Source of the DNA: Rhabdornis inornatus
Lineage: Eukaryota > Chordata > Aves > Passeriformes > Rhabdornithidae
Direction: 5' to 3'
Length of the DNA stretch: 64,000 bases
Assembly: GCA_013397075.1 (NCBI GenBank)
Contig: VWZS01000654.1
Coordinates: 186,001 to 250,000 of the forward strand
Positions 49,543-61,199 of the stretch are shown here, piece after piece; position 1 is the stretch's first letter, and each line of letters opens with the position of its first letter. A model generated the notes under the pieces. That model searched no databases, was not told the DNA's origin, and saw only the letters and a program-made list of their open reading frames with translations. The translations under genes were made by a program, and so were the position numbers.

Positions 49543-49608
49543 TATAACCCTTTTTTATTATCTTAACTTTGTCTGGCCTCTGTTTTTAGGTAGTCCCGAA
49601 AAGGATCA

Positions 49609-50532
49609 CTATAAAGACAGTATTCCAACTTATGAAATACTGTCAAGGAAAAGATAATAAAAAGAATTTTCCATTTTACCTGCAGTGAGCAAATTATGTA
49701 AAAAAAGCAAAGATTAGCAATTGATGTGCGTGAGAAAATTCTACAGTGACTTCAGTGCTTTGATAGGATTCATATATATCTTACAAAAATTCTCAGAGAT
49801 TTTTAAGATGTGAATATATTTTGAAAATACACATTCTTTCCCTGTTTTAGTGAGAGAGGCAATATACACAAAGATGTGATAAAAATAAACAGATAAGTTT
49901 TAGAAAGCTGGAAATTATTACATATATTTTTTATTCATCTCTATATAAGATACATATCTACATATTATTAGCATGAGGTCTGTGGGAGCAAAAGCAAATT
50001 GCAACAAAACCTCAAAACCCTAGAAGATGACTAATTCCACTCAAGGAATTAGTCATTAGACTAATTCCACACCCAAGGAAAGATGACTAATTCCACTCAA
50101 GGTAATCGCTACAGTAATTTCAGCCTCTGATAATAATAGTAGTATTTCTTCGGATATATGAAATCTTCTGCAAGGGAAGTTCCACTGGAAGGACCTCTGA
50201 GGGCATCAGGTGGACTCTGTTAGTCATTGTATTTTATTATTTCATCTTATGCCAGTATAAGGAGTCTTTCATTGGTGAGCAATTATTTTCCATGTTCACT
50301 GGGGACAGGACAAGAACAAATGAGCTTAAAAGGGAAAAGTAGGGTTGATATCAGGAAAATATGTATAATTATGTAGATAGTTAAATACTAAAAGCAGTGA
50401 CCCAAGGAAGCTATAGAACCTCATTTTTGCTTAAGCAAAGGGAGGAAAAGTTAGGCCCTGGATGGTCAGGCTTATGAGGTCTGCAAGAATTTGTTGGACA
50501 TCCACAACTTTGTTTCCACTAACAAGCCAGAA
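49609..50532. other. Unique sequence with a small repeat cluster
   Basis: Apart from the hairpin/direct-repeat cluster at 50025-50102, no gene or repeat is recognisable. Confidence 0.45.
50025..50102. repeat. Short direct repeat with perfect 10-bp hairpin
   Basis: A 22-base unit (AGATGACTAATTCCACTCAAGG with one break in wording: AGATGACTAATT then CCACTCAAGG) occurs at 50025-50046 and again at 50081-50102. A third diverged version lies between (about 50057-50079). Within the first unit, GACTAATTCC (50029-50038) pairs perfectly with GGAATTAGTC (50045-50054) across a 6-base loop. Confidence 0.85.
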
Positions 50533-50722
50533 AACATAGAATCACAGGACCAGAGAAAACTAACACTGGAAGGTAGCTGACTTTTTTTTTCCCACCAGCA
50601 TAACTAACTTTAGTTGTGCACTTTCAATCAATAGTTTATCTAAACTGTTCCTAAAGTCCTCCAGCAATCTGAATACTGCAAGCTCCTTATTGCAAGCTGT
50701 TGTCCTTATGCTTTTAAACCAG
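50533..50722 (-). mobile_element. Old CR1 LINE fragment
   Basis: The plus strand begins 'catagaatcacaggaccag', the reverse-complemented CR1 tail. It continues with 'aacactggaaggtagctga', then 'gtttatctaaactgttcct', 'aaagtcctccagcaatc' and 'tgcaagctccttattgc'. These follow the order of an older CR1 subfamily. The element is strongly diverged, so edges and subfamily are uncertain. Confidence 0.65.
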
Positions 50723-52040
50723 AGTATGTATCAATGCCTACAGGAGCAGCCTCTATGACAGTATCTAAAGCCAAGTGAGGCAAAACAGAGACATAGAATG
50801 GAGGAAATATTGCTATCAGCAACTTCTGATGTTATTTTTTTTTATGCAATTGGTACTTTAGAAGTCTTACTGATAGAAAAAATTATTGACATTTTTACCT
50901 CAATCCTGACTTTGCTATATCATGAATCACACACAAGGGAATAATTTAATCAGCAAAAAAATGGAGAAACCTAATGTAGAGTCTGATCAAGCTCATTACA
51001 ACAGACAGGACTCAGAGTGAGTGGGCAGACTGGCCAGGCTGTGCATGTAATTGGCTGGTATCTGCTACCCTGCAAACCAAGCCTCCTAAAAGGGACACAG
51101 AAGTGTAACTTTCTGCAAGAGTGCACAATTTTTAAAGCTTACTATGCTTTTCCAATTCTGTTGCCACTTGAGAGCAATGAACTCCCATTAGTGGAAGATG
51201 AAACAAAACATAACACTGAGAAAAAAATATGAACAAAAATCCATTCATTTTTAAAATATGCTAAGTTAACTCAGTATAATTTATGCTACACAAGTGACAA
51301 AGATAAGTGCCAGTAGCATATGGATTTGGTCATTTGTGTTGGTGTTTGTTTTTTTGTGCTGATGACAAAAACTATGCATCTGCATAAAACAGATGCACAG
51401 TAATATTGCCTTTAACTAAATTTTGTACTGTTTGTCTGTAGATGGAAGAGCCAATAAGCAAAACTGTCCCTTTTCATATTTCATAGCATCAAGGGGATTT
51501 TCTTTCCAGAGTGTGATTCTTTTCAAACACATATCGTAAAGCACAGTGCTGTGACAGACATTGATCATATAAGTAACTTACCTTATACAAAATATTAATA
51601 CCATATGCGCTAATGCAAATGCTAAAAGCAGATGTTTTCTTCAATAACTTTTGAAAGTAAAATTGCATTCTACAAAGCTGACTGTTTGCATATACATAAT
51701 TGCATTTTAGTAATCTCCTTTTTAAATTTACTTTAAATTCAAGGAATAATAAGTAAAAATAGCTAAAAGAAACCCCAAACCCCAACAAACTTATATTCAG
51801 CTACTTAAAAGAAGAATCAGTCTTATATATCCAATGATTTCTTTATTCCCTAACCTACAGCCAGCCAGCCAGAAGTGGGCAGAAGAAACAAAGCCAGGAA
51901 ATATTTAGACCATATGTTTTCTCAGGTTATTGTCAAACGACCTCAAAATGCTATTACACAAATATTCCAGCACTTCCACTTTAACTATACATAAATATGA
52001 TTCATTAAAAAAAAAAAAAAAAAGACTTTTTTGTTTACCT
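50723..52040. other. Unique AT-rich sequence
   Basis: No gene or clear repeat is visible. An uninterrupted A run lies at 52007-52023. Confidence 0.45.
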
Positions 52041-52438
52041 TTATTTAAAATGCATTTTCTTTCCAATCTTCATTAATGCTGAATCTATCGCCTCCACTTT
52101 GGGCAGCTCAGGAAATCTCAATTGCAAAGCATACACAGAATATGCTTTTGGCAAGGATAATACAACCATTTCTTCTTCATCTAAAATAGACAATATGTGC
52201 TGTGAAGCACAAATGTTCCTGCTTAATGGATGCATGGCTGACTGTAGTTTGATCTGGAAGTGTATATACCATGTACTCTCAGATCCAGATATGTGCCATG
52301 CCAGATTTTTAGAGGCCTGGTCTGGCCTCTGGATCTCCACCAATCCTACATGTTGAATCCCATAAAGCTCACTCATTGACTTCTCTAATTCATGGATATC
52401 TGGAAGAGACATTCCAATACTCATAAACTTACTGGTGC
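52041..52438 (-). CDS. Candidate terminal coding exon of an unrecognised protein
   Basis: On the minus strand a 398-base segment stays open for 132 codons and ends in TAA (52041-52043). It is preceded by a plausible acceptor: a run of seven T's then AG, before the first exon base at 52438. The translation looks protein-like, with mixed hydrophobic and charged residues (for example ELEKSMSELYGIQHVGLVEI, then ILDEEEMVVLSLPKAYSVYA), and ends KIGKKMHFK. Upstream of the acceptor the open frame continues for another 37 codons, but it is rich in F, I, Y and C like translated intron. No signal peptide, membrane segment or known motif is visible, and I do not recognise the family. An AATAAA overlaps the stop, and AAAG|GTAAAC just after it could be a donor, so the true exon end is open. 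No partner exons were found higher up the minus strand. It may be an intact exon, an isolated pseudogene exon, or a chance frame. Confidence 0.4.
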
Positions 52439-54872
52439 CTAAAAAAACTGATGCTTCAGAGCACAAAATATAGTAAACACAGTATATTTGAAAATTTATT
52501 AAAAATAAAATAAATGAGAAGCAATGAGTATTCCTGGACTTCCTTTTCAAAGCTAAGCCTTCTGCAAGACCTTTATATCAGGTCTTTATTTTCAGGTATC
52601 ATTAACTCAGATTTGCTTTAAGAAAGTATTCTAGAACATCTTACAAGTTTGAAACTGCATTTGTTTTTGCTTCTCATTGTTCAAAAGGAGTAACTGATAA
52701 GTACGTCCAAGATTTTTTTTAAGAAAAGAGAGCTGAGACCTCAAGTTTATTCAGTGTTTACACAGTCATTATGTTTCACACTGATACATCTTTATGAAGT
52801 CTAAAGAAATGAAAACAACTTAGAAGTTTTAACCGGTGAGATGATTAGATTGTATAAACCTAGATGATTTTTAACCTAGGCAACTTTTAACCTAAATAGA
52901 GTAGACAATTATATATCTATATTCTGGTAAACAAGCATCCAAGAGTCATGCTTTTCTGTGGCTACCAAATTCTCATTCATCCTTTGCTAAATTCTTAAAC
53001 TATAGGAGAGAGTGTCTTCCAATATTTGAAGAAAGAGGAAATAAGGAATAGAAGACACAGCAAATTTTGCATCTCTTAGGAAAAAAAATAAATAAACAAC
53101 CAGAAAGCTCTTTCCTGAAGCTTTGAAGGATGTGTTTTGCTGCATTGAGATAAAGTTGAAAGAGCACAATATCATTATAAGCTATCTATTCTCTCTCTAG
53201 CCCCAGGAGACAGAGGATGAAGAGGAAACTCAGATATCATATATTTTGAGGCCAGAAGGCAAAGCTATGATCATCCAAAAAAAGCATTCTGAAAAAAATT
53301 GCAATGTGAATTTTATTATGGCCTTTATTCTCAAAAAAATAAATAATGAAAATTCTTCTTTAAAGTCTCCATGTATTCTAAATGTCATAGTCGTTCTGGG
53401 GTAAATTAAAGTAACTAGCTAAAAGGAAAGCTTTTGTTTGCATCATTTTGCTTTTTATTTGTGAGAAGAACCAGCTATCACTTTTTGACAAATACAAAGA
53501 AAATATTTAAATGCAAAGCACTATGAAAAAGAAAGATGTTTACTAAGGACATTTTCTTAACAATAAGAAATCTGCTGAGGGCTGTTTTCATATTTTCCTG
53601 GTTACCCTACCGCAGGGAAACCTTGTCTACAGTTAAGAATGTGTACCAATATTGGAAATGATGGGGATAAAACTTTAATAAATCCTTGAGAATCAAGCAA
53701 AGAAAGAGAACTTACTTTCTGGGGGTTTTTGTTAGTTTTTTGTAATATAGCTATGAGAAAGTATTTTTCTTTCTTCCTTTTAATATCCTCTGTGAGATAA
53801 ACTAAAAGACACGACTGTATTAAAAAAGATTCTCCTTACAGACATAGCAGCTCCTTAGAGGTTATCTCTCAGGTGGCAGATCTGCTTTAAGTTGGGTTGC
53901 CCTTTGGAAAAAAAAGTAATCCAACACTGTTATCTTAGAATTAAAAGTAATCTTATTTCCTTTAAAAATGTATGATTCAATTATAAAAGGGAAAGTAATA
54001 ATATGCTGGGTTTAGGTATTATTTCACCTATGCTGTGAGACCCAATATTTGGCATAAATTAATTCATTCAGCTTGAAGTCTTGTTTTTCCCTAATTTAAA
54101 AATAAATTCTTTGTGATAGGTTGCAGAATTAATAAAGATAACAAAAAACATGAATTTCTATCATGAATTATTTAATATTACAACTATTTTATGAACAGGT
54201 TGAATATTACCAAGGACCTCTATAATTTATTAACGAGCAAGTTCAGTGGTAAAAGCCTTAAAGTCAATGATATAAGAAAGTTAGACTCAAACTATAGTTT
54301 AAGACCTGTTAGCGAACTCACAGCATCAAAAAAAATTAGGTAGAGATATATTTGACATATATGCGACTACACTGTATTCCTCCTATTCTGTGTTGGGTGT
54401 GTTACAGAGTGTTTTAGTTGAAGTGATATTAAAGCAGATGTGCTCACTTGGGGCAATCAAAGAACTGCAGACAAAATTAATATTATTATTTTTACGATTA
54501 ATATTATTATTAATATTATTATTATAATAATTAATATTATTAGGTTTTTTGAATTAAAATCTAAATAAATTGTGGTTTATAACCACAACAGTTACTACAG
54601 TTTTGATCATGTGATAGACTTCCTTCATCTGAAGTGTGATTTTTTCCAGCAGAGAAGAGATCATGCCCAGTAGCTGGGAGATTACTACCTTTGACCTCTG
54701 ATCTAACACACTTCTGATTACTAATTTACTCATGTTGTCATTAAAAAGGTGAGACTATGGTTGAGGAATCTGTTTACAATAAAAATCAAATTGAAAACAA
54801 AAATTGCAAAAGGACTTATTAGGACCAACTCAGTAACCTCAGAATGTGCAATTACAAAATGGATTTTGGGAC
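52439..54872. other. Unique AT-rich sequence
   Basis: No further exon that would clearly join the frame at 52041-52438 was found. It includes the AT-only palindromic tract at 54475-54542. Confidence 0.4.
54475..54542. repeat. ATT/TAA-rich self-complementary tract
   Basis: Units of TAATATTAT and ATTATTATT repeat with a single GC-containing interruption ('acga' near 54494). Because TAATATTA is its own complement, the tract can form several alternative hairpins. Confidence 0.8.
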
Positions 54873-54877
54873 ACTGG
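54873..54877 (+). repeat. Left target site duplication ACTGG of solo LTR
   Basis: ACTGG directly precedes the LTR start and recurs at 55879-55883 directly after its CA end. Confidence 0.85.
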
Positions 54878-55878
54878 TATATTGGGTCTGTATGGCCAAT
54901 GTGAGCAGCTGCTGGAATCTTCCTCCATGTATAGCAGTCAAAGCCAGTCAGATCCAAGATGGATGTGCTCCTGGCCAAGGCTGGGCGAATCAGAATTGGT
55001 GGTAACACTCTGTGAAAACAGATTTAAGAAGAAGAAGAAAAATAAAAGGTTATTGCACAGATGTAATGGTGACCATAGAAGCGTGAACTGAGAATATCTG
55101 AGAGAAACAGCTCTACAGACACCAAGGTCTGTGGAAAATGAGAGAAGAAGGTGCTCCAGGCACTGGAGCTGGGATTCCTCTGCAGACCATTGTGCAGACC
55201 ACAGTGAGGCACCTGTACCCCTGCAGCACTTCACAGGGATGCAGAGATCCACCTGCAGCCTCTGGAGGACCTGGACCCCACGCTGGAGCAGGTGGATGAC
55301 TGAAGAGGAAGCTGTGAGCCCATGGGAAGCCCCTACTGGAGCAGGGTCCTGGCAGGGACCTGCAGGCCCCTGGAAAGAGGAGCCCTCACTGGAACAGGTT
55401 TTCTGGTAGGACTTTCCACACAGGAACAGGCTGTGACTAAATGACTGCTCCCTGTGGAATAGTGATCCACGTTGCAGCAGTTCATAGAAAACTGTTGCTC
55501 TGGGATGGACTCAAGTTGGAGAAGTTAAGGGAGAATTATCTCCCATGGGTGGGACTCCATGCTGGAGCAGGGGAAGGATTCATCTCACTGAGCAGAAGGG
55601 AAGGTGAGGCAAAGGAGGGAGGGTGGAGGGGAAGGTGTTTTTAAGGTCAGTCTAAAGTTCTTATTACCCTGCTTTGATTTTGTTACCAGTAAATTTAATT
55701 ATTATATCTAATTTGAGTCTGTTTTTTGCCTGTTATGGTATTTGGTGAGTGATCTCTCTCTGTTCTTATCTTAACTCATGAACCCATGACAGGGGATATT
55801 TTCTGTCCCCTGTCTAGTAGGGGCAGGGATTGATAGAGAGGTGGGTTCCAGGCATCCAGCCAGGGTCAAACTACTACA
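54878..55878 (+). mobile_element. Complete solo LTR of the long ERV family (copy D)
   Basis: This is a 1001-base LTR of the same family as 25625-26759. It starts TATATTGGGTCTG (the expected TG has become TA) and ends 'ccagggtcaaactactaca', with a perfect 5-base target duplication. Shared parts include 'gagagaaacagctctacag', 'aggtgctccaggcactgg', the tandem modules ('cacgctggagcaggtgg', 'gggtcctggcagggacctg', 'ctggaacaggttttctgg'), the poly(A) region near 55690 ('agtaaatttaatt') and 'ggtgagtgatctctctctg'. No internal viral sequence flanks it, so it is a solo LTR. Open frames inside (for example 55131-55409) are spurious. The A/G-rich patch near 55027-55050 has drifted from the family. Confidence 0.92.
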
Positions 55879-55883
55879 ACTGG
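55879..55883 (+). repeat. Right target site duplication ACTGG of solo LTR
   Basis: Identical to 54873-54877. Confidence 0.85.
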
Positions 55884-57696
55884 AAACAGCTAAAGAAAGT
55901 CCTAGCATTCATTCCCTCTCTCTTGTGCAGCTTTTCTCAGGAACTGGAGGGCAAGTGACTTATAAACCTTGGGTTCGTCCAGGATTAGTACATACAGAAC
56001 ATCTTTAGTTGGCAACGTAACTGTGCTGAGATGATGGCTTGTGAGAAGGTGAATGATCATACACATGGTGTGTGCACAGGCATGCTGAAGCTTTCTCACC
56101 AAGGATAATGGAGTAGGTAATCACATTCAACATTTCTAATTTGATCTGCTTTTAATATCTCACTTTCCTGTCTCAGTATATAAAATATATTTTTTAAATT
56201 CATTCCTTTGGAAGGGCATTGTATCTTTTTCTGTTTTTAATATGTTTAACAGACCTGAATACTTAAGCCACTGATTTTCACTTGACATCCTGTGTTATAA
56301 GTATGGCCCCAAGTTTTCTTGTCTCATTCCTTCATGTTTTGTCTCTTAAAGGTTACTTTTTGCTCATATTTGCACTTCCTATTGTTGTTCTAGACTATGG
56401 TTATTGAACTTGTTTACAGGATAGCTCTTTTCGAAATGATAGCCTATGATTGATGCAGGCTATTGAACATGTTTTAATTTCATGTTTATTGCTTCAGGAT
56501 AGTGGTTAACAAGTTATTTCACGAGCTGATTCCAGTGTGGCACAACATTTCAATGAACAAAATATCATTGCCAAGCCCTATTTAGTTTTGAATATGAATT
56601 TGTGAGTTAAATGTCTGGAGTTGATTATCAGATAAACCTAAAATGCTGGCAGACTTCCCTGTATCATATAGACGAGTTTTCCACTCTCTCTGTGCCAATC
56701 CCTTGTATAGCTGCTTCCACATTAGGAACTTAATTATCCCTTCTGCTTCCCACTTCCATCTTCGCACTTGCAGTTACTTTAAGTATAATGAATGTAACAG
56801 TGATGTACAACAGAACTGTTTGAATAAGTGCCCACCTATGAATTTCAACACCTGAACAGAAAATTAGGGAAATAAAGGCTACTGTCTTGAATGCCTTATC
56901 CCTCAAAAGTAAACAGTAGCATACAGAAAGGCTCTGTCCTATATTTTATAGAATATATTTATTCTGTTAACTTGAATGTATCTCATGTTAATATTGCACA
57001 GAGTCAGTGATAGCAAGGACTTTGTTAGGTAAAATGAAAAATATGGAATTTTAGTGTTTTTGTGTTATTTTCAGTGAGTTATGTTAAATAGAGACATTTA
57101 AGTAAATGTATCTATTAAACTTATGACTGTGCTATTTGGCTGCACAGGCTGTGTGATGGGACAGGTCACATAGTCATCTGCATTTAACTCACTTCTAAAA
57201 TTTGCTTTGACATTTACTTTTATGCTTCAGGTTCAGTGATTAAATAGAAATGATAAATGAGTACCATAAATGACTACCCAGTTGTCTGGGCTACAACGCC
57301 GCCACTTCTCCATCATGACCTCTAACTAATTTCCTCTATCACTTTTTCTCCTGATTTTTTCAGAGTAGTCAATTCTAACCCCCACATATTTCTAAATACC
57401 CACATTTTTCATCCTGTTCAGCTATTGCTCCCTCATCACAGAGTTTCCATTCCCTTTTTAAATCACCACAATATAACTGTGAAAGGTGCTAGAGCTCCTA
57501 CTAGCGTTAGATATTGGGCCTATTTCAATTCCTGTAGGATAAATTTATATCACCCTATCCTAGACATACACAGGTTTGTTGTGTACAGCAGAGTTACTCA
57601 GCTGGGTTCCTCTTATAATCAACAGAGGGAAATGATCACTTCTGGATATAATTTTTATTATTCTAGACTGAGATCCCCATATGCACCATTCACTTA
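55884..57696. other. Unique sequence
   Basis: No gene is supported. A minus-strand frame at 55902-56102, right beside the LTR, is slightly protein-like in composition but has no recognised motif or splice site. Confidence 0.4.
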
Positions 57697-57758
57697 AGAG
57701 TTGGACAAAATGATCCTTGTGGGCGCCTTCCAACTCAGAATATTCTGTGATTCTGTGA
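57697..57758 (+). mobile_element. CR1 LINE 3' terminal fragment
   Basis: The sequence 'gagttggacaaaatgatcc', 'ttgtgggcgccttccaact' and 'cagaatattctgtg' followed by ATTCTGTGA is the last part of a CR1 3' end with two copies of the ATTCTGTG-type terminal repeat. Only about 60 bases remain, the typical outcome of severe 5' truncation. Confidence 0.85.
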
Positions 57759-60700
57759 AATGAGTTGGGATCTACAAATACTTATTTCTTATGAGAGGAA
57801 CAATCAATTTTTAGACCAGGTATAGATGTTAAACCTTCTGAGAATAGATTAGATGTATATATTTGTGTCTGCTAAGAGAGTAAGATAATTCTACTCTGTC
57901 CAGATTCTCAGAGATACAAAATTCAAGTAATTATGTAGGCTGGATGGATTTCAGATTAATGTAGTCCCCCTTAGAAAGGGACAAGACAATAACTTCTGAG
58001 TGATTAAGATTCTGTTGCTCATTTCCAAAGAAAGGAAACTATCAGGAGCCTCACAGACAGGTAATTACAGATTTACTATACAGTCTTCCTGGCTGTCTTA
58101 TTTTCTTTTTGGTAGAACTAAAACTGATTTGATTTTGATTCCATTCATACACATTTCCATGTTTAGGAAAGTTCCCTGTCTGACCATCCAGGAGCCACAT
58201 CAACAAACTGTGCTTAGTTAGACCAAGTTTCTTTGCCATCTTGACCCCAGATTTCCCATAGCAGGGTCTCAGATGTCTCGATCCTTAAAAAAAATTAATC
58301 TTGGTGCAGTAACTAAATAACAAAATAGCAGCTCAAGCTAGTGCCTCTGAGGAGGGGGCCCAGATGAAGGAAATCTTGGGTTTTTGTACTCTGACAGAAA
58401 GAAGAAATACCAATAAAAAGAAAATAATATAAAGAAAAAGAAATTTGGTCATTGGGAACAGTCCATGGCCCACCTGAAGCTGAGTTTTACCCTCTTCTGA
58501 TGGTAGCAGGGCCAGCTCAGAAAGAGTTCTCCTATGTTCCCACATCTAGGAAGCAAAGCTGAGGGCTACAAACCTGTGTGTGTCTGTTCCATATGGCACT
58601 GAAAATGTAGCCAGGCAGTTAAGTCTTTTTATGAAGGAAAGAGTGAAGGAATCTATAACACAAGCACTTAGACAGTCACTTTGTAAAAAAAGAGAGGAAG
58701 CCTTCCTGACTAGAACTACGAAAGACTCAGGAAAGTTTAAAGACAAGTCTGCAGAGATGAGCAAAATGAGGAAACTGGATTCACTGACTATTTAATCATC
58801 ACTAAAGACATCCTTTATTCTGCCACTCTACTTTTCCTTTTTCAGAAAATGAGTGATTTTTCTTCATTTGCATTGGAATTTATCTTCTCATTTATGGTAA
58901 TAAAACTAGAACTCTTGATGAAGTATTTGAAATCCTTGAATAAGTCATTATGATATTTCTTTTATTTTTTTATTTTCTAAATCATCTTCACAATTGACTG
59001 CATTTGGAATCCAATAATTTATTTTTGAGCCATTATCTTCCACTGTGAAGTCAGTAAACTCTTCAGATTCTGTTTAAAAATGAATTCCATAAGACAAACA
59101 TGGAAAAGACCATTTGAAATGGTTCTGTAAAAGACTGAATTATTAGCACTTACAGTAAATGTCTTAAAACTGATTTGTTAGAAGAAATTTTTCCCTATCA
59201 AACAATATTTTGTTCCCTGTGGTACCACCAATCTTTTCTTTCTTCTACTGTATTTGGCTGATTCTATGAAAACCACGACTACTATTACAATTTTTTAACC
59301 CTTTCCGATAACAGGTCATTATTACTGGATTATACAGGTTGACATATTGCTTGGCAATTTTCGTTTGATAGTGTGCCTTTCTCTTTCTACATTCAGCAGC
59401 TGAATTTATTTTATGAAATCAAGACATCATTTTGCCTCTCCTGCCTACACTGTACTCAGACCTCTGGCAGAGAAGACTAACCTATATTTCTGTATTCTGG
59501 ATAGCTACTCAGACACCAACTTTGTTTTGAGACAGGACTAACATCTATTCTATATCTCTTAGTATTCAGAAGAAGCTGGTCTCCAATCAGAAACTTGTTA
59601 TTAAAAAGAAAAAATATTACTGAGGAAAATGACCACTTCCAAATGAATTTAAACAACTTTGGTTACATAGTAGATTATTTGGGACAAAACCAGTTGCTTT
59701 TGACAGGACTGTTTTTTCCTGTGAGCAACAACATAGTTCAAATCTATACTGAGTTACCATTTTGTTTTGGGATACATGCCTGAATACCGCAAAGTTCAGA
59801 AAGCAAGGAAAACTCAAGTTTCTAGTTTTTAGTTGCCAATAAAGCCTTCATCTACCTGAATTATTTCCAGACTAGTAAAATCTGGAGCCTTCAAAGGTTC
59901 TGTAATTCAAGCACCAGATATTCAGCATGTGTTTAGGACAGATGGTTAGTAGGGCGGCTACAACAGTTGATTAAATAGGCAACAATATTAAAATCATTCC
60001 AAATATGGCTTTTAGGGAAAGATCTACACTCTGGTATTCTGTTTAGATTATTGCATTTATCCTCATAATCGCTGGCCAAAGCTGTTGATATGACCCAGTT
60101 TTGCATGCATATGGGTATTGTCACTAATACATTCTTAATCCGATTCTTAATCTGTGGTAAATGATTAGAATTAAATTCTCTGATCAATGTAAAGGTCTTA
60201 TTTGAGTTTCATGGAGCATGTTTGTCTTCTCACATAAAAAGGTTAATGTGAAGAAAAGATCTGTATACTCTGAGGGAAACTTCAGAACCTTTGTTGGATT
60301 TCTGTTTGAATAAATCCATACCCAGTTCTCAGCACTGTAAACAGGGCTTTAGTGAAAATTGCCTGTATAATTCTGCCAACCTATACTAAGTAGAGTTTAG
60401 GACATTTGCTGGTTCTAAATGTATAGGATTTGAATAACTTTGATATAAAATACGAAGTATAAAAATTTTGTTCACTTTTTAAAGTATTGTGGCTCATTGT
60501 TACTTGGAGCAGCCCAAGTCTACTGATTTTGCCACCACTTTGAACACCAAACATCAGCACTCTGGTTGAAGCAAAACCCCAGAGGGAGGTGTTTGATTGC
60601 CATTCCATCGTGTTAGTGGTCAAACTAGAGAGGAGATTATTAAAATTCTGATCACAATGACATTTTGCATCTGCCTGGCTTTCCTATTCCTCCCCACCGC

Positions 60701-60991
60701 AGCAAAAGAGTTAAGTGATCAAAAATGTGGAGAATAAATACTCAGTGTTTCTTTATTTATCACATCTGTGTCACTTAGTGTTTCCTGTGAGGTAGAAGTG
60801 CTCAAATGTCATCTTTCCTCCAACTGCTAACATTTTTGGTTTTTTTCAATTGTTACCCAATGCAAAATATTCATGACTTTGAGGGATATTACAACTACAG
60901 ATACTGCAGAAACTTCCTATTAATTTTATCTTTAGCTCCTCCTTATGTTTATGACACTAATATTTGGCTGGTGCTTTATTTCTACAGGCAA
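57759..60991. other. Unique AT-rich sequence
   Basis: No gene is supported. A lysine-rich 71-codon plus frame at 58580-58795 and an 80-codon minus frame at 60381-60623 have no recognised motif. Confidence 0.4.
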
Positions 60992-61199
60992 TGAGAATCT
61001 GGATGGCAGTGTTTTCTGTTTCCTGATAAAACAATAGGTACAGCTGTGCATCACCAGCATATGTCAAGTATTTAAGCCTGTAGCATTTTATAATACTGCT
61101 GTCTGGTTTAGCACATATGTTGAACCAGGAAGAGAAAAAAACTATTTTTTTTGAACCTCCAGGGGATAAAAAGACTTCTGCTGTTGACAGTATTGTCAC
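60992..61199 (-). mobile_element. Ancient LINE reverse-transcriptase remnant (CR1/L2-like)
   Basis: On the minus strand the frame reads 'SPGGSKK', 'FFSSWFNICAKP', then about 12 residues on 'LKYLTYAGDAQLYLLF'. This lines up with the non-LTR retrotransposon reverse-transcriptase block GVPQGS..LSPLLFNIYMKP followed by HQYADDTQLYLSF. The catalytic YADD has become YAGD and the GVPQGS motif is broken, so the copy is inactive. Only this part of the domain survives. The wording LFNIYMKPLG...YADDTQLYLSF is typical of old CR1/L3- or L2-like LINEs of amniotes rather than of the young bird CR1 elements. The exact clade cannot be decided by eye. The frame has few stops, but this reflects a short fragment, not selection. 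Confidence 0.7.

Larger units (their letters stand above)
49210..49608 (+). mobile_element. Probable solo LTR with intact promoter landmarks
   Basis: Landmarks are in the correct order for an LTR: an octamer motif ATGCAAAT (49418-49425), a TATA box TATAAAAA (49444-49451), a polyadenylation signal AATAAA (49537-49542), a T-rich then GT-rich stretch ('ctttgtctggcctctg') and an end like 'tagtcccgaaaaggatca'. The spacing of about 93 bases between TATA box and poly(A) signal fits a short R region. The 3' end style is seen in avian beta-type retrovirus LTRs. No target duplication was found, so the left edge is approximate. No viral genes are adjacent. It differs from the long LTR family in this window. 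Confidence 0.6.

Noticed and set aside
52007..52023. A run beside the exon-like frame as a poly(A) tail of a retrocopy
   Set aside because: The frame is on the minus strand, so the run reads as T's after its stop. A retrocopy tail would read as A's on that strand.
55902..56102. 66-codon minus-strand frame next to the solo LTR, considered as leftover viral coding sequence
   Set aside because: It lies outside the target duplication of the solo LTR, so it cannot be internal viral sequence of that element, and no motif is visible.
58580..58795. 71-codon lysine-rich plus-strand frame
   Set aside because: The lysine-rich composition follows from A-rich DNA. No motif or splice support.
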